DNA of 64,000 nt from an uncultured Halomonas sp. (GTDB lineage: Bacteria; Pseudomonadota; Gammaproteobacteria; Pseudomonadales; Halomonadaceae): the NCBI RefSeq assembly GCF_947501415.1, contig NZ_CANMVL010000011.1, positions 186,001 through 250,000 on the forward strand. Reading direction: 5' to 3'. Of this stretch, positions 56,181 through 64,000 are shown one piece after another. A model generated the notes under the pieces. The model worked only from the letters and a program-made list of their open reading frames with translations. It did no database searches and was not told where the DNA came from. The stretch's first letter is position 1. Each line of letters starts with the position of its first letter. The translations under genes were made by a program, and so were the position numbers.

Positions 56181-56732
56181 CTATTTCGTACCCAAGTATG
56201 ATTCCGTTGAAGTCACGGTGCCATAGCCGAACTCAAATGCCGCCATCGTTGCCGCTTGCACCTGCGCCGCAGGTACAGTCACGCCGTTGAAATCTAGGTC
56301 CAGCGTAGTGCAAGCGTCGTGTAGCACTGTGACTGGGTAACCCATATCAACTGCAGCGCGCACGCAGGCATCGATACACATGTGACTCATAGCACCCACA
56401 ATGACTAGTTCTTCAACACCGTGAGCATCGAGCTGCTGCTTGAGGTCTGTACCGCGAAATGCGTTGATGTGGTTTTTGACGATGACTGTCTCATTATCGG
56501 CTGGAAGAAGATTAGGTTGTATTTCTACGCCCTCTGTGCCTGGTACAAATGCCGGCGCTTCACCATTGGCGAATTCATGTCGAATGTGAATAATGGGGAT
56601 GTTTTTATCTCTAGCATCGAAAAGAACCTTGGCTGCGTTGTCTGCTACAGTCTCGATGTTATTCAGGGGTAGCTTACCGGTTGGAAGATACTCTTTCTGC
56701 AGGTCAATGATGATCAAACCAAGATTTTTCAA
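56181..56732 (-). CDS. Isochorismatase-family cysteine hydrolase
   Basis: A 183-residue hydrolase of the isochorismatase/nicotinamidase fold. The catalytic Asp is in LGLIIIDLQKEYLP (Asp10), the Lys in VKNHINAFRGTDL and the Cys in GAMSHMCIDACVRAAVD near residue 117. The substrate (an amide or vinyl ether) cannot be told. It is probably controlled by the GlxA-type regulator 138 nt upstream on the same strand; such pairs recur in proteobacteria. Confidence 0.85.
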   Translation of the reverse strand: MKNLGLIIIDLQKEYLPTGKLPLNNIETVADNAAKVLFDARDKNIPIIHIRHEFANGEAPAFVPGTEGVEIQPNLLPADNETVIVKNHINAFRGTDLKQQLDAHGVEELVIVGAMSHMCIDACVRAAVDMGYPVTVLHDACTTLDLDFNGVTVPAAQVQAATMAAFEFGYGTVTSTESYLGTK

Positions 56733-56870
56733 GGTGCAACTCCATCGATGGATTGGGAGATGTTATGTTTGCCTATGTGTGGCATGAGGGGAAGTGGCGG
56801 AAACGACATTTTTGGTGTCAATGACGCCATCAGTTGTTGCCAAACTGAAGTGGAATAGACCTGGTTTTTA

Positions 56871-57866
56871 TTATTCGCTCTGAATTTTTGTGAAAAAGCG
56901 TTGCCGATACGCACTAGGTGACAGGCCTACAATGCGTGTAAAGATCTTACGGAAGGCACCAGTATCGTTATAACCGACTTGCCATGCTATTTTTTCAATA
57001 GTTGTTTTTTCGAATTGTAATAACTCACGGGCTTGGCCTATGCGTAGTTGTTGGCAGTACTCTGTCGTTGTCATGCCTGTGGCCTTTCGGAAGCGGCGCA
57101 TGAAGGTGCGCTCTTCCAAGCCTGCCCGTGCTGCCAAGGAGGGTAATACCACGCTCTTGGCTTGGGTTGCCTGTAGCCAGTGTTGCACTTTGAGTATCGC
57201 ACTATCTCCATGGGTCAAACGAGGCGAAAAGGCGCTATAGTAGCGCTGCTCCCGACCGGGAGGGTCTACAACTAACATACGCGACATCTCGACCATTACA
57301 GTTGGACCCAGTAAGCGATCCACCAGCTTTAATCCTAAGTCTGTCCAAGCCATAAGGCCACCAGCAGTAATGACGTCCCCGTCATCAATAAGTAACTGGT
57401 CGGCGTCTACATGTATATTGGTGTGGCGAAGCTGAAGTAAATCGGCATAAGTCCAGTGGGTTGTCATTCTGCGGCCGGCCATTATACCTGTTGCGGCTAG
57501 CGGGAAGGCTCCGGCGCACACGGACCCCAGTACGGCTCCGTCTGCATGCCGTTGGTGAAGCCACTTCGAAAGAGCCGACGCTTTATCCTCTTTGTGTGGC
57601 TCGTTCAGGGTGGGTGGTAGGATTAACGCTGATAACACGGAGGGCGCGCCTGGGGCGCTATTAAAAATGCACACGGGTGGAGTATCTGCAGCACTTTGTT
57701 GCCAATGTGTGACCAGTAATGGGGGAGCGGGGCTCTGAAGACGCGATGATGCCATACGGCTAGCGACACAAAAGAGGTCGGTCAGGCCTAACACAGCTGC
57801 TTGTTGCACTCCAGGATATAGCACCAAACCTATTTCGAGCGTCTGCGCTTTATCCATTTGGCTCAA
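56871..57866 (-). CDS. GlxA-type AraC regulator with DJ-1/PfpI domain
   Basis: A 331-residue regulator. Residues 1-185 form a DJ-1/PfpI-like glutaminase-fold domain, including GSVCAGAFPLAATGIMAGRR with a Cys in the nucleophile-elbow position. Residues 220-325 form an AraC HTH (LEERTFMRRFRKATGMTTTE; IGQARELLQFEKTTIEKIAW; YNDTGAFRKIFTRIVGLSPS). It probably activates the downstream isochorismatase-like gene. The effector is unknown. Base composition is intermediate, between the AT-rich island and the host. Confidence 0.87.
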   Translation of the reverse strand: MSQMDKAQTLEIGLVLYPGVQQAAVLGLTDLFCVASRMASSRLQSPAPPLLVTHWQQSAADTPPVCIFNSAPGAPSVLSALILPPTLNEPHKEDKASALSKWLHQRHADGAVLGSVCAGAFPLAATGIMAGRRMTTHWTYADLLQLRHTNIHVDADQLLIDDGDVITAGGLMAWTDLGLKLVDRLLGPTVMVEMSRMLVVDPPGREQRYYSAFSPRLTHGDSAILKVQHWLQATQAKSVVLPSLAARAGLEERTFMRRFRKATGMTTTEYCQQLRIGQARELLQFEKTTIEKIAWQVGYNDTGAFRKIFTRIVGLSPSAYRQRFFTKIQSE

Positions 57867-58003
57867 CGCCCCTTTTCGAAGAAGATAACGGCATTTTCAT
57901 TTTTTCTGGGTTGTATAAAGCTAAACTCGCAGAAGTGAATTAATAATGACTTAGTCCTCCACATCCTCAAGGCACTTATAGTAACTTCGAGGATGGAGTA
58001 GTG
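57867..58003. other. Right boundary gap of the accessory island
   Basis: A 137-bp AT-rich stretch between the GlxA-type gene and ribA. It contains an imperfect inverted repeat around CATCCTC...GAGGATG just beyond the ribA stop, which may help end ribA transcription. I found no tRNA, integrase or direct repeat that would mark an attachment site. Confidence 0.35.
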
Positions 58004-58639
58004 TCATGGTTTCTGCTTGTTACTGGTCTCCTCGACCGGGGTAAAGTCGCCCAGCGCCATCATGTGTCCCAGCTTGCCGGCCTTGGTGGAGAGGTAGTGC
58101 TCGTTGTGGGGGTTGAGGCCGGTGGTCAGCGGCACCCGCTCCGCGACGCTGATGCCGGCACGGCTCAGGGCGTCTACCTTGCGAGGGTTGTTGGTCATCA
58201 GGCGCAGGGCGGCGATGCCCAGGTGTTCGAGCATCGGCACGCAGAGGTCATAGCGGCGCAGGTCGGCGGCGAAGCCCAGCCGCTCGTTGGCTTCCACGGT
58301 ATCGGCCCCCTGGTCCTGCAGGTGGTAGGCACGAATCTTGTTGAGCAGCCCGATGCCTCGCCCTTCCTGGCGCAGGTAGAACAGCACCCCGCGTCCCTCC
58401 TCGGCGATCCGCTTGAGCGCTTCCTGCAACTGGTAGCCGCAGTCGCAGCGCATCGAGAAGAGCGCGTCCCCGGTCAGGCACTCCGAGTGCACCCGGCCCA
58501 GCACCGGCTCGCCATCGGCCACGTCACCCAGTGTCAGGGCGATATGATCCTTGCCGGTGGCCTCGTCTTCGAAACCGTGCATGGTGAAGGTCGCCCAGGG
58601 GGTGGGCAGCCGGGAGGCGGCGATAAAGCGAATCGTCAC
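58004..58639 (-). CDS. ribA: GTP cyclohydrolase II
   Basis: RibA opens GTP to start riboflavin synthesis. The zinc cysteines are Cys54, Cys65 and Cys67 in [20 protein letters not shown], the same spacing as E. coli Rib[19 protein letters not shown] contributes the catalytic Arg and metal site. It is 211 residues, the stand-alone form. It is divergent from hemE. Confidence 0.95.
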   Translation of the reverse strand: MTIRFIAASRLPTPWATFTMHGFEDEATGKDHIALTLGDVADGEPVLGRVHSECLTGDALFSMRCDCGYQLQEALKRIAEEGRGVLFYLRQEGRGIGLLNKIRAYHLQDQGADTVEANERLGFAADLRRYDLCVPMLEHLGIAALRLMTNNPRKVDALSRAGISVAERVPLTTGLNPHNEHYLSTKAGKLGHMMALGDFTPVEETSNKQKP

Positions 58640-58777
58640 GGGTTACCTCGTTCTCAGGCCGCGGGCGGCGCCGCTGGAGTAGGACGCCATTCTATCAGGA
58701 AGGCGAGCGAGGCTCACGACCGGAGCGCATGGATCGGGTACAATGCAGAATACATTTCATCGTGGATGACCCTCTGC

Positions 58778-59854
58778 ATGGAACTCAAGAACGATCGCTT
58801 TCTGCGCGCCCTGGCGCGTCAGCCGGTGGACCGCACTCCGGTCTGGATGATGCGTCAGGCAGGCCGCTACCTGCCGGAGTACCGCGCCGCCCGCGCCGAT
58901 GCCGGCAGCTTCATGGATCTGTGTCGCAATCAGGACCTGGCCTGTGAGGTCACCCTGCAGCCGCTGGAGCGCTTCCCGCTGGATGCCGCGATCCTCTTCT
59001 CGGACATTCTCACGATTCCCGATGCCATGGGGCTGGGGCTCTACTTCGAGACGGGCGAGGGGCCCAAGTTCCGCAAGCCGGTACGCACCGCCGAAGAGGT
59101 GGCGGCGCTCAGCGCGCCCGACGCCGAGCGCGATCTCGACTACGTGATGCGGGCGGTCTCCACCATCCGTCGCGAGCTGAACGGGCGGGTACCGCTGATC
59201 GGCTTCTCCGGCAGTCCCTGGACGCTGGCGACCTATATGGTCGAAGGCAGTTCCAGCAAGGACTTCCGCCACGTCAAGACCATGCTCTATGACACGCCCA
59301 GCGTGATGCATGATCTGCTCGATACCCTGGCCACGGCCGTGACCGATTACCTCAACGCCCAGATCCGCGCGGGTGCACAGGCGGTGCAGATCTTCGATAC
59401 CTGGGGGGGTGTCCTCACCACGCCGGCCTATCTGGAGTTCTCGCTGCGCTACATGGAGCAGATCGTCGCCGGTCTGATCCGTGAGCATGAGGGGCGTCGC
59501 GTGCCGGTGATCCTGTTTACCAAGAACGGCGGCCACTGGCTCGAGGAGATCGTTCAGGCCGGTTCCGATGCAGTGGGTCTGGACTGGAGCACCGAACTCT
59601 CCAGCGCCCGCGCTCGGGTGGGCGACAAGGTGGCCCTGCAGGGCAATCTCGACCCCAACGTGCTGTTCGCTCGCCCGTCGGCGATTCGTGCTGAAGTCGG
59701 CCGTATCCTGGAGAGCTACGGTGAAGGTCCCGGACATGTCTTCAATCTTGGGCACGGTATCAGTCAGTTCACCAACCCGGATAACGTCACCGCCTTCATG
59801 GAGGCGTTGCACGACCTGAGCCCGGCCTATCACCGCAATATCTCCCATGGCTGA
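58778..59854 (+). CDS. hemE: Uroporphyrinogen decarboxylase
   Basis: HemE decarboxylates uroporphyrinogen III to coproporphyrinogen III in heme synthesis. The amino-terminal signature [20 protein letters not shown] then [14 protein letters not shown] and the catalytic Asp in [17 protein letters not shown] are plain. It is about 358 residues. The ATG at 58778 is chosen by homology; an in-frame ATG 12 nt upstream is possible. It overlaps the VanZ-like gene by 8 nt. Confidence 0.95.
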   Translation: MELKNDRFLRALARQPVDRTPVWMMRQAGRYLPEYRAARADAGSFMDLCRNQDLACEVTLQPLERFPLDAAILFSDILTIPDAMGLGLYFETGEGPKFRKPVRTAEEVAALSAPDAERDLDYVMRAVSTIRRELNGRVPLIGFSGSPWTLATYMVEGSSSKDFRHVKTMLYDTPSVMHDLLDTLATAVTDYLNAQIRAGAQAVQIFDTWGGVLTTPAYLEFSLRYMEQIVAGLIREHEGRRVPVILFTKNGGHWLEEIVQAGSDAVGLDWSTELSSARARVGDKVALQGNLDPNVLFARPSAIRAEVGRILESYGEGPGHVFNLGHGISQFTNPDNVTAFMEALHDLSPAYHRNISHG

Positions 59855-60239
59855 ATGGGCGGGGCTTGCTGGCCTGAGACGATTGCACGACCGGCGCCGC
59901 CTATGGGCGGCGCTGGCCGTTGTGGGGGCGCTGATTATCGTCATCGGTAGTCTGACCCCGGGTAACGAGATGCCAAGGCAATTGCCCTGGGACAAGCTCA
60001 ATCACTTCATCGGCTATGCTGGTCTGGCGGGGCTGCTCGGTCTAGCCGGCGTGCGCCTGCCAATTACCCTGCTGCTCGTCGTCGGCTTCGGAGGCATCAT
60101 CGAGTTCGCCCAGCTTCTGGTGCCGGGGCGTAGTGGTGGCGACTGGGCCGACATCCTCGCCAATGGTCTCGGTGCCGCAACGGCCGTGCTGCTGCTGGCC
60201 GGCCTGCGCTGGCTGCTGTGCATCGCACGGCCAGATTGA
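59847..60239 (+). CDS. VanZ-like membrane protein
   Basis: A 130-residue protein with about four membrane helices, matching the VanZ-like family through [20 protein letters not shown] and [20 protein letters not shown]. VanZ raises teicoplanin resistance in enterococci; in proteobacteria the role is unknown. The start overlaps the hemE stop, so it is cotranscribed with hemE. It is followed by a short tandem repeat. Confidence 0.8.
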   Translation: MAEWAGLAGLRRLHDRRRLWAALAVVGALIIVIGSLTPGNEMPRQLPWDKLNHFIGYAGLAGLLGLAGVRLPITLLLVVGFGGIIEFAQLLVPGRSGGDWADILANGLGAATAVLLLAGLRWLLCIARPD

Positions 60240-60315
60240 TGAGACAGTAAAGAGATCTTGGTCGAGGTTGACGGGTCGCAGGGTCAGCGGTGCGATGGTG
60301 CCCCTGGGGGAGCCT

Positions 60316-60399
60316 CATAAAGGCATGTCATAAAGGCATGTCATAAAGGCATGTCATAAAGGCACGTCATAAAGGCACGTCATGAAGGCTCGTCATGAG
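60316..60399. repeat. 13-bp tandem repeat, about six copies
   Basis: The unit CATAAAGGCATGT is repeated head to tail. Three copies are identical, then two carry C for T near the end, then one more diverged copy and a partial one. It spans the gap after the VanZ-like gene and runs over the stop codon of the next minus-strand gene, so the repeat shapes that protein's tail. Confidence 0.85.
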
Positions 60400-60847
60400 G
60401 AGTGTCGGTGGAGTCCGGGGTGGGCTTGCGGCCGCTGCGGGAGCGTAGTGGCTCGGCGGGCCGGGTTACCCGGGGGCTGCCTACCGCATCGTCCGTGGCG
60501 GTCAGGGGACGCGCCTCGCTGGTCCAGGCGGACTGAGGATCATGTACCGCCGGGCGGCGTTCCCAGGAGCGGGTGATGACCGGGCCGGCGCGGAGCTGGC
60601 CGGCCAGATGATGGGGCAGCAGCGAGAGCTCGGCCACCAGGCGCAGCAGCATGGCGGCCAGCAGCCAGAGGCCGGCGCCCATTGCCAGGACGGGCCAGCC
60701 CTCCTGCCAGGTCGTGGCGGCCAGCCAAGGGGTGCGGGGGGCGAGCCACAGCCCTGCACCGAGGGCCAGACCGCCCTGCAGCAGCAGATGACAGGTGAGC
60801 AGGGTGCCGCGGGATAGTGGGCGGCGGGGAAACAGTAGCTGACGCAT
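60380..60847 (-). CDS. Putative two-helix membrane protein, unknown function
   Basis: I do not recognise this 155-residue protein. Two hydrophobic segments lie at about residues 15-45 and 50-75, and the last 75 residues are soluble and Pro/Arg/Ser-rich. GGGAGG precedes the ATG at 60847; the start at 60865 is less likely. The stop codon lies in the diverged copies of the 13-bp tandem repeat, so its end has probably been altered by repeat change. It is divergent from the host-attachment-like gene. Confidence 0.65.
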   Translation of the reverse strand: MRQLLFPRRPLSRGTLLTCHLLLQGGLALGAGLWLAPRTPWLAATTWQEGWPVLAMGAGLWLLAAMLLRLVAELSLLPHHLAGQLRAGPVITRSWERRPAVHDPQSAWTSEARPLTATDDAVGSPRVTRPAEPLRSRSGRKPTPDSTDTPHDEPS

Positions 60848-61049
60848 CGGGGCCTCCCGGGCCACATCGTGGCGATAAGTGTGCCGGCATCCTGCCGGTC
60901 AGTGGAAATGCTACCCCAGAACAGACGCCGCTGCAGTTGTCGCCAATTACCGTCGGTGCGGGTTGACCCGCGTCAAGGCGCTTGCCATTGTTGATCCAGA
61001 GCGGTCGGCGTGGCGCCGGCCGTCGTTCCACCGGTATCAAGGAGTGACT

Positions 61050-61478
61050 ATGACAACTTATATCGTGGTGGCGGATGCGGCGCGGGCACGAATCTTCACT
61101 CGTGACGCGCTCAAGCTGGTCGAGCAGGAGAGCCTGGTGCATGCGGCGAACCGACTGCATGAAGGAGACCTGGTCACCGATCGCGGCGCCGACGTGCATG
61201 AGTCGACGTCGACCAGTTCGCGCTCTTCCGGTGGTGAGAGCGCGGCGCGCACCCATGAAGAGCAGGTGTTCGCCAAGCAGGTTGCCGAACGGCTCTATCG
61301 GGCACGCGTCGACAACAGCCTGGAGAAGCTGATTCTGGTGGCCCCGGCCCGCTTTCTCGGTCAATTACGTGACAAGCTCGACGCTCCCACCGCGAAGTTG
61401 GTGATTCACTCCCTGACCAAGGATCTCACCAAGGCGAACCTGGAGGATATTCAAGAAGCGGTCAGCGATATGCGCTGA
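61050..61478 (+). CDS. Host-attachment-like protein
   Basis: A 142-residue protein of the Host_attach family (named after an Agrobacterium plant-attachment protein). It shows MTTYIVVADAARARIFTRDA, a middle linker rich in Ser/Thr (ESTSTSSRSSGGESAARTHE), FAKQVAERLYRARVDNSLEK and LVAPARFLGQLRDKL. The fold resembles release-factor-like baeRF domains. The family name does not imply plant attachment here. GGAG precedes the ATG. It stands alone with its own terminator. Confidence 0.82.
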   Translation: MTTYIVVADAARARIFTRDALKLVEQESLVHAANRLHEGDLVTDRGADVHESTSTSSRSSGGESAARTHEEQVFAKQVAERLYRARVDNSLEKLILVAPARFLGQLRDKLDAPTAKLVIHSLTKDLTKANLEDIQEAVSDMR

Positions 61479-61504
61479 TCACTCGACTGATCCTCAGGTG
61501 TATT

Positions 61505-61533
61505 CATCGGGCCCGGCACTGCCGGGCCCGATG
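61505..61533 (+). terminator. Terminator after the host-attachment-like gene
   Basis: A perfect 13-bp GC-rich stem (61505-61517 with 61521-61533) and ACT loop are followed by TTGTTG. It can serve the plus-strand gene, and its location before the convergent finR stop may make it bidirectional. Confidence 0.7.
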
Positions 61534-61550
61534 TTGTTGAAATGCAGCGT

Positions 61551-62477
61551 TCAGGGCACCTTCGGCAGGTCAATCTGGTCGCTGCGGGTGGCGCCCTCGG
61601 TCATCTGTCGGCATAGCTTGAGAAACTCACGCATGCCGGAGGCGAGATACTTGTGGCGGTGCCAGATGAAGGTGAACTGACGGCTAAGGTCCAGCTCCGG
61701 CGTGGCGATGGGCACCAGGCTGCCGCGCCGGAAGGCATCACGCAGTGCGAGCCGGGAGACACAGCCGATGCCCAGGCCTGACTCCACCGCGCGCTTGATC
61801 CCCTCGGTGTGCTCAAGTTCCAGCAGCACATTGAAGCGACTGCGCCGATGACGGGCCGCCTGCTCCAGGGTCAGACGCGTCCCCGACCCCTCTTCGCGCA
61901 TGATCCAGGCCTCGTGCAGTAGTCGCCCCAGCTCCACCTCTCCGGCCGTTGCGAGAGGGTGACGGGGCGAACAGAACACCACCAGTTCATCCTCCACCCA
62001 GGGCTGGGAGATCACGTCCTCCTCTTCGCACTGGCCCTCGATCAAGCCCAGGTCCAACCGATGGTGGCGCACGCTATCGACGATGGTGCGGGTGTTGCGC
62101 ACCGCCAGGCGGACCCGACTACCGGGATGGCGTTGCATGAAATCACTGATCAGCAGGGTGGCCAGGTAGTTGCCGATGGTCAGGGTGGCACCCACATCGA
62201 GCACACCAATGCCCTGCTGACCATGGAGCAGCTCCTCGACCTCCTCGGCGCGATCCAGCAGCGCTACCGCCTTGGGCAGCAGCTGAAAGCCCAGGGCGTT
62301 GAGGCGCAGGCGCTTACCGTGGCGATCCAGCAACTGGCAGTCGAATTGCTTTTCCAGCTCGGCGAGGGCGCTGCTGGCAGCAGACTGGGAGAGCGCCAGG
62401 GCACGAGCCGCTCGGGACACGCTCTCGTGCTGGGCCACCGCGACGAAGACCTCCAGCTGGCGCAGGGTAAAACGCAT
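61551..62477 (-). CDS. finR: LysR-family regulator FinR
   Basis: A 308-residue LysR regulator. HTH: RFTLRQLEVFVAVAQHESVS then RAARALALSQSAASSALAEL. The effector domain follows. It is divergent from fpr, the arrangement in Pseudomonas where FinR activates fpr under superoxide stress and iron-sulfur demand. The start is ATG 62477, preceded by GGAG. A TTG six bases upstream extends the frame without a better signal. Confidence 0.88.
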   Translation of the reverse strand: MRFTLRQLEVFVAVAQHESVSRAARALALSQSAASSALAELEKQFDCQLLDRHGKRLRLNALGFQLLPKAVALLDRAEEVEELLHGQQGIGVLDVGATLTIGNYLATLLISDFMQRHPGSRVRLAVRNTRTIVDSVRHHRLDLGLIEGQCEEEDVISQPWVEDELVVFCSPRHPLATAGEVELGRLLHEAWIMREEGSGTRLTLEQAARHRRSRFNVLLELEHTEGIKRAVESGLGIGCVSRLALRDAFRRGSLVPIATPELDLSRQFTFIWHRHKYLASGMREFLKLCRQMTEGATRSDQIDLPKVP

Positions 62478-62517
62478 GGGCAAGCTCCGATGGTCTATAT
62501 CAATATTGCAAATAAAG

Positions 62518-62547
62518 GTTATCCATACAATCCATTTAACAGATAAC
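62518..62547. promoter_or_regulatory. Candidate FinR operator
   Basis: GTTATC (62518-62523) and GATAAC (62542-62547) form an inverted repeat separated by 18 bp in the finR/fpr gap. Spacing and context fit a LysR-type regulatory site, but it was found only by eye. Confidence 0.35.
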
Positions 62548-62620
62548 GCCTCCTGTCTTAGAATTCAAACCAAATCTTTATCAATCTTTTATTCTTTTTT
62601 GGAATACTAAAGGAGGCGGT

Positions 62621-63397
62621 ATGAGCAAGTTTGCCCTCGAAGAGGTTCTCAGCGTCCATCACTGGAACGATACCCTGTTCAGCTTTCGCACCACCCGCGA
62701 GCGCAGTTTGCGTTTCAAGAATGGTCAGTTCGTGATGATTGGGCTGGAAGTGAGCGGCAAACCCCTGATGCGCGCCTACTCGATCGCCAGCCCTAATTAC
62801 GAGGATCATCTGGAGTTCTTCAGCATCAAGGTGCCCGATGGCCCCCTTACCTCGCGACTCCAGCATCTCGCCGTGGGCGACCAGATCATGGTGAGCCGCA
62901 AGCCCACCGGCACCCTGGTCACCGATGACCTGCTGCCCGGACGCAATCTCTACCTGCTCTCCACCGGCACCGGCCTGGCTCCGTTCATGAGCCTGATCCA
63001 GGACCCGGAGGTCTACGAACGCTTCGAGAAGGTGGTGCTGGTGCATGGCGTGCGCAACGTCAGCGAGCTGGCCTATGCCGACTTTATCCAGCAGGAGCTG
63101 CCGGCTCATGAATATCTGGGTGAGGAGATCAGCGAAAAGCTTGTCTACTATCCGACGGTGACCCGTGAAACGTTCCATACCATGGGCCGGCTGACCGATC
63201 ATATCCGCAGTGGCAAGCTCGCCGAGGATACCGGCCTGCCGGCACTGGATCCCAAGCAGGATCGCGCCATGATCTGCGGCAGCCCCTCGATGCTGGAGAG
63301 CACCAGCGAACTGCTCGACGAGCTGGGCTTCAAGATCTCACCGCGCATGGGGGAGCCCGGTGACTACGTGATCGAGCGGGCGTTTGTCGAGAAGTAA
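62621..63397 (+). CDS. fpr: Ferredoxin-NADP reductase
   Basis: A FAD enzyme passing electrons between NADPH and ferredoxin or flavodoxin, used in oxidative-stress defence and iron-sulfur repair. FAD-binding RAYSIASPNYEDHLEFFSI is near residue 50. NADP-binding blocks are LYLLSTGTGLAPFMSLI near residue 110 and AMICGSPSMLESTSELLD. Its 258 residues are typical. A near-perfect Shine-Dalgarno AAAGGAGG precedes the ATG. It is divergent from finR. Confidence 0.95.
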   Translation: MSKFALEEVLSVHHWNDTLFSFRTTRERSLRFKNGQFVMIGLEVSGKPLMRAYSIASPNYEDHLEFFSIKVPDGPLTSRLQHLAVGDQIMVSRKPTGTLVTDDLLPGRNLYLLSTGTGLAPFMSLIQDPEVYERFEKVVLVHGVRNVSELAYADFIQQELPAHEYLGEEISEKLVYYPTVTRETFHTMGRLTDHIRSGKLAEDTGLPALDPKQDRAMICGSPSMLESTSELLDELGFKISPRMGEPGDYVIERAFVEK

Positions 63398-63440
63398 GCC
63401 GAAAGCTGGAAGAGCGGCGCTTCGCGCCTGGAAGCTGGAA

Positions 63441-63476
63441 GAAAAGCCGCCCCCGTGGCTCTTGCCACGGGGGCGG
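63441..63476 (-). terminator. glnK terminator
   Basis: A perfect 13-bp stem (63447-63459 with 63464-63476) and 4-nt loop are followed on the minus strand by CTTTTCTTCC. It lies beyond the glnK stop. It also lies after fpr, where the plus-strand T-tract is poor. Confidence 0.75.
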
Positions 63477-63490
63477 TGTCGTTAAGTCTG

Positions 63491-63532
63491 GCTTCGAGCT
63501 TCGAGCTTCGAGCTTCGAGCTTCGAGCTTCGG
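63491..63532. repeat. 7-bp tandem repeat (GCTTCGA)n
   Basis: Six head-to-tail heptamers GCTTCGA, the last one ending in G, lie between the glnK stop and its terminator hairpin. A related GAAGCTGGAAG pattern appears twice just before the hairpin. It is a short slippage-prone microsatellite. Confidence 0.85.
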
Positions 63533-63534
63533 GC

Positions 63535-63930
<396 letters not shown>

Positions 63931-63954
63931 CTAGGATACACGCCGCCGGCGGGG

Positions 63955-63980
63955 AAGAAAAAAAGCCCCCATTCGGGGGC
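63955..63980 (-). terminator. Terminator of a minus-strand gene beyond the right edge
   Basis: GCCCCC (63965-63970) and GGGGGC (63975-63980) form a 6-bp stem with a 4-nt loop. On the minus strand it is followed by TTTTTTTCTTC. It must end a leftward gene lying past 64000, upstream of glnK. Confidence 0.75.
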
Positions 63981-64000
63981 AAGTGGAGCACGCCTGCTCA

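Noticed and set aside
46743..58003. Island as an integrated prophage or ICE
   Set aside because: No integrase, tRNA target, conjugation or phage structural gene and no flanking direct repeat was seen.
58001..58777. Amino-terminal extension of hemE
   Set aside because: It is the antisense of ribA; the HemE signature begins at 58778.
60316..60399. Tandem repeat as a CRISPR array
   Set aside because: Units are 13 bp with no spacers and there are no cas genes.
63491..63532. GCTTCGA repeats as a CRISPR or IS end
   Set aside because: Uninterrupted 7-bp units without spacers; a simple microsatellite.

Overview
The window is a gene-dense, GC-rich gammaproteobacterial chromosome segment. Several gene orders point to a Halomonas-like member of the Halomonadaceae: glyQS, zapA-ssrS-fau, ygfB-pepP-ubiH-ubiI, envC-gpmI / yibN-secB, rsmE...gshB-tonB-yqgE-ruvX, xseB-ispA-dxs and finR/fpr. 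The taxon is inferred from synteny and protein character. No rRNA or tRNA is present to confirm it.

Layout. (1) 1-2584: glyS (cut by the left edge) and glyQ on the minus strand. (2) 2661-15896: a lipopolysaccharide core locus. It holds hldD, waaF, an OpgB-type phosphoglycerol transferase, a scar with two gene remnants (6408-6663), a GT90, two GT4 and one GT2 glycosyltransferase, a YrbL-like protein, the Kdo kinase kdkA, a GT9 heptosyltransferase, hldE and waaA. The centre (about 6.7-11.4 kb) is visibly richer in AT than its flanks and looks like an exchanged outer-core cassette. (3) 15921-46742: housekeeping genes: rpiA, ilvA, a promoter-equipped 31-codon ORF, fau, 6S RNA (ssrS), zapA, ygfB-pepP-ubiH-ubiI, ctpA-envC-gpmI, yibN-secB, rsmE-cvfB-gshB-tonB-yqgE-ruvX, pyrB, a Bcr/CflA transporter, an IclR regulator with an enoyl-CoA hydratase, serA, xseB-ispA-dxs-djlA and an NhaC-type antiporter. 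(4) 46743-about 57900: an AT-rich accessory island for 2-aminoethylphosphonate (AEP) catabolism. It holds a LysR regulator, phnW, an MFS transporter, phnX, an aldehyde dehydrogenase, a FAD oxidoreductase and a DMT permease, followed by an isochorismatase-like hydrolase and a GlxA-type regulator. The aldehyde dehydrogenase is strikingly GC-rich inside this island. (5) 58004-64000: back to core genes: ribA, hemE, a VanZ-like protein, a host-attachment-like protein, finR/fpr and glnK.

How the genes work together. HldD and HldE make ADP-heptose, WaaA adds Kdo, KdkA phosphorylates it, and the heptosyltransferases and other glycosyltransferases extend the core. In the island, PhnW converts AEP to phosphonoacetaldehyde and PhnX cleaves that to acetaldehyde and phosphate. 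The aldehyde dehydrogenase can plausibly oxidise acetaldehyde to acetate. The FAD oxidoreductase probably widens the substrate range to AEP-like amines. A 24-bp near-perfect palindrome between the LysR gene and phnW is the obvious candidate operator.

Most notable observations: the 24-bp palindrome; the GC-rich gene embedded in the AT-rich phosphonate island; a GC-rich C-terminal remnant of a GT2 glycosyltransferase whose AT-rich counterpart survives 2.5 kb away, with only synonymous differences over the shared stretch; the tiny ORF with its own promoter and terminator; and two divergent LPS genes whose start codons share one CATG. No wholly new multi-gene system could be demonstrated from sequence reading alone.
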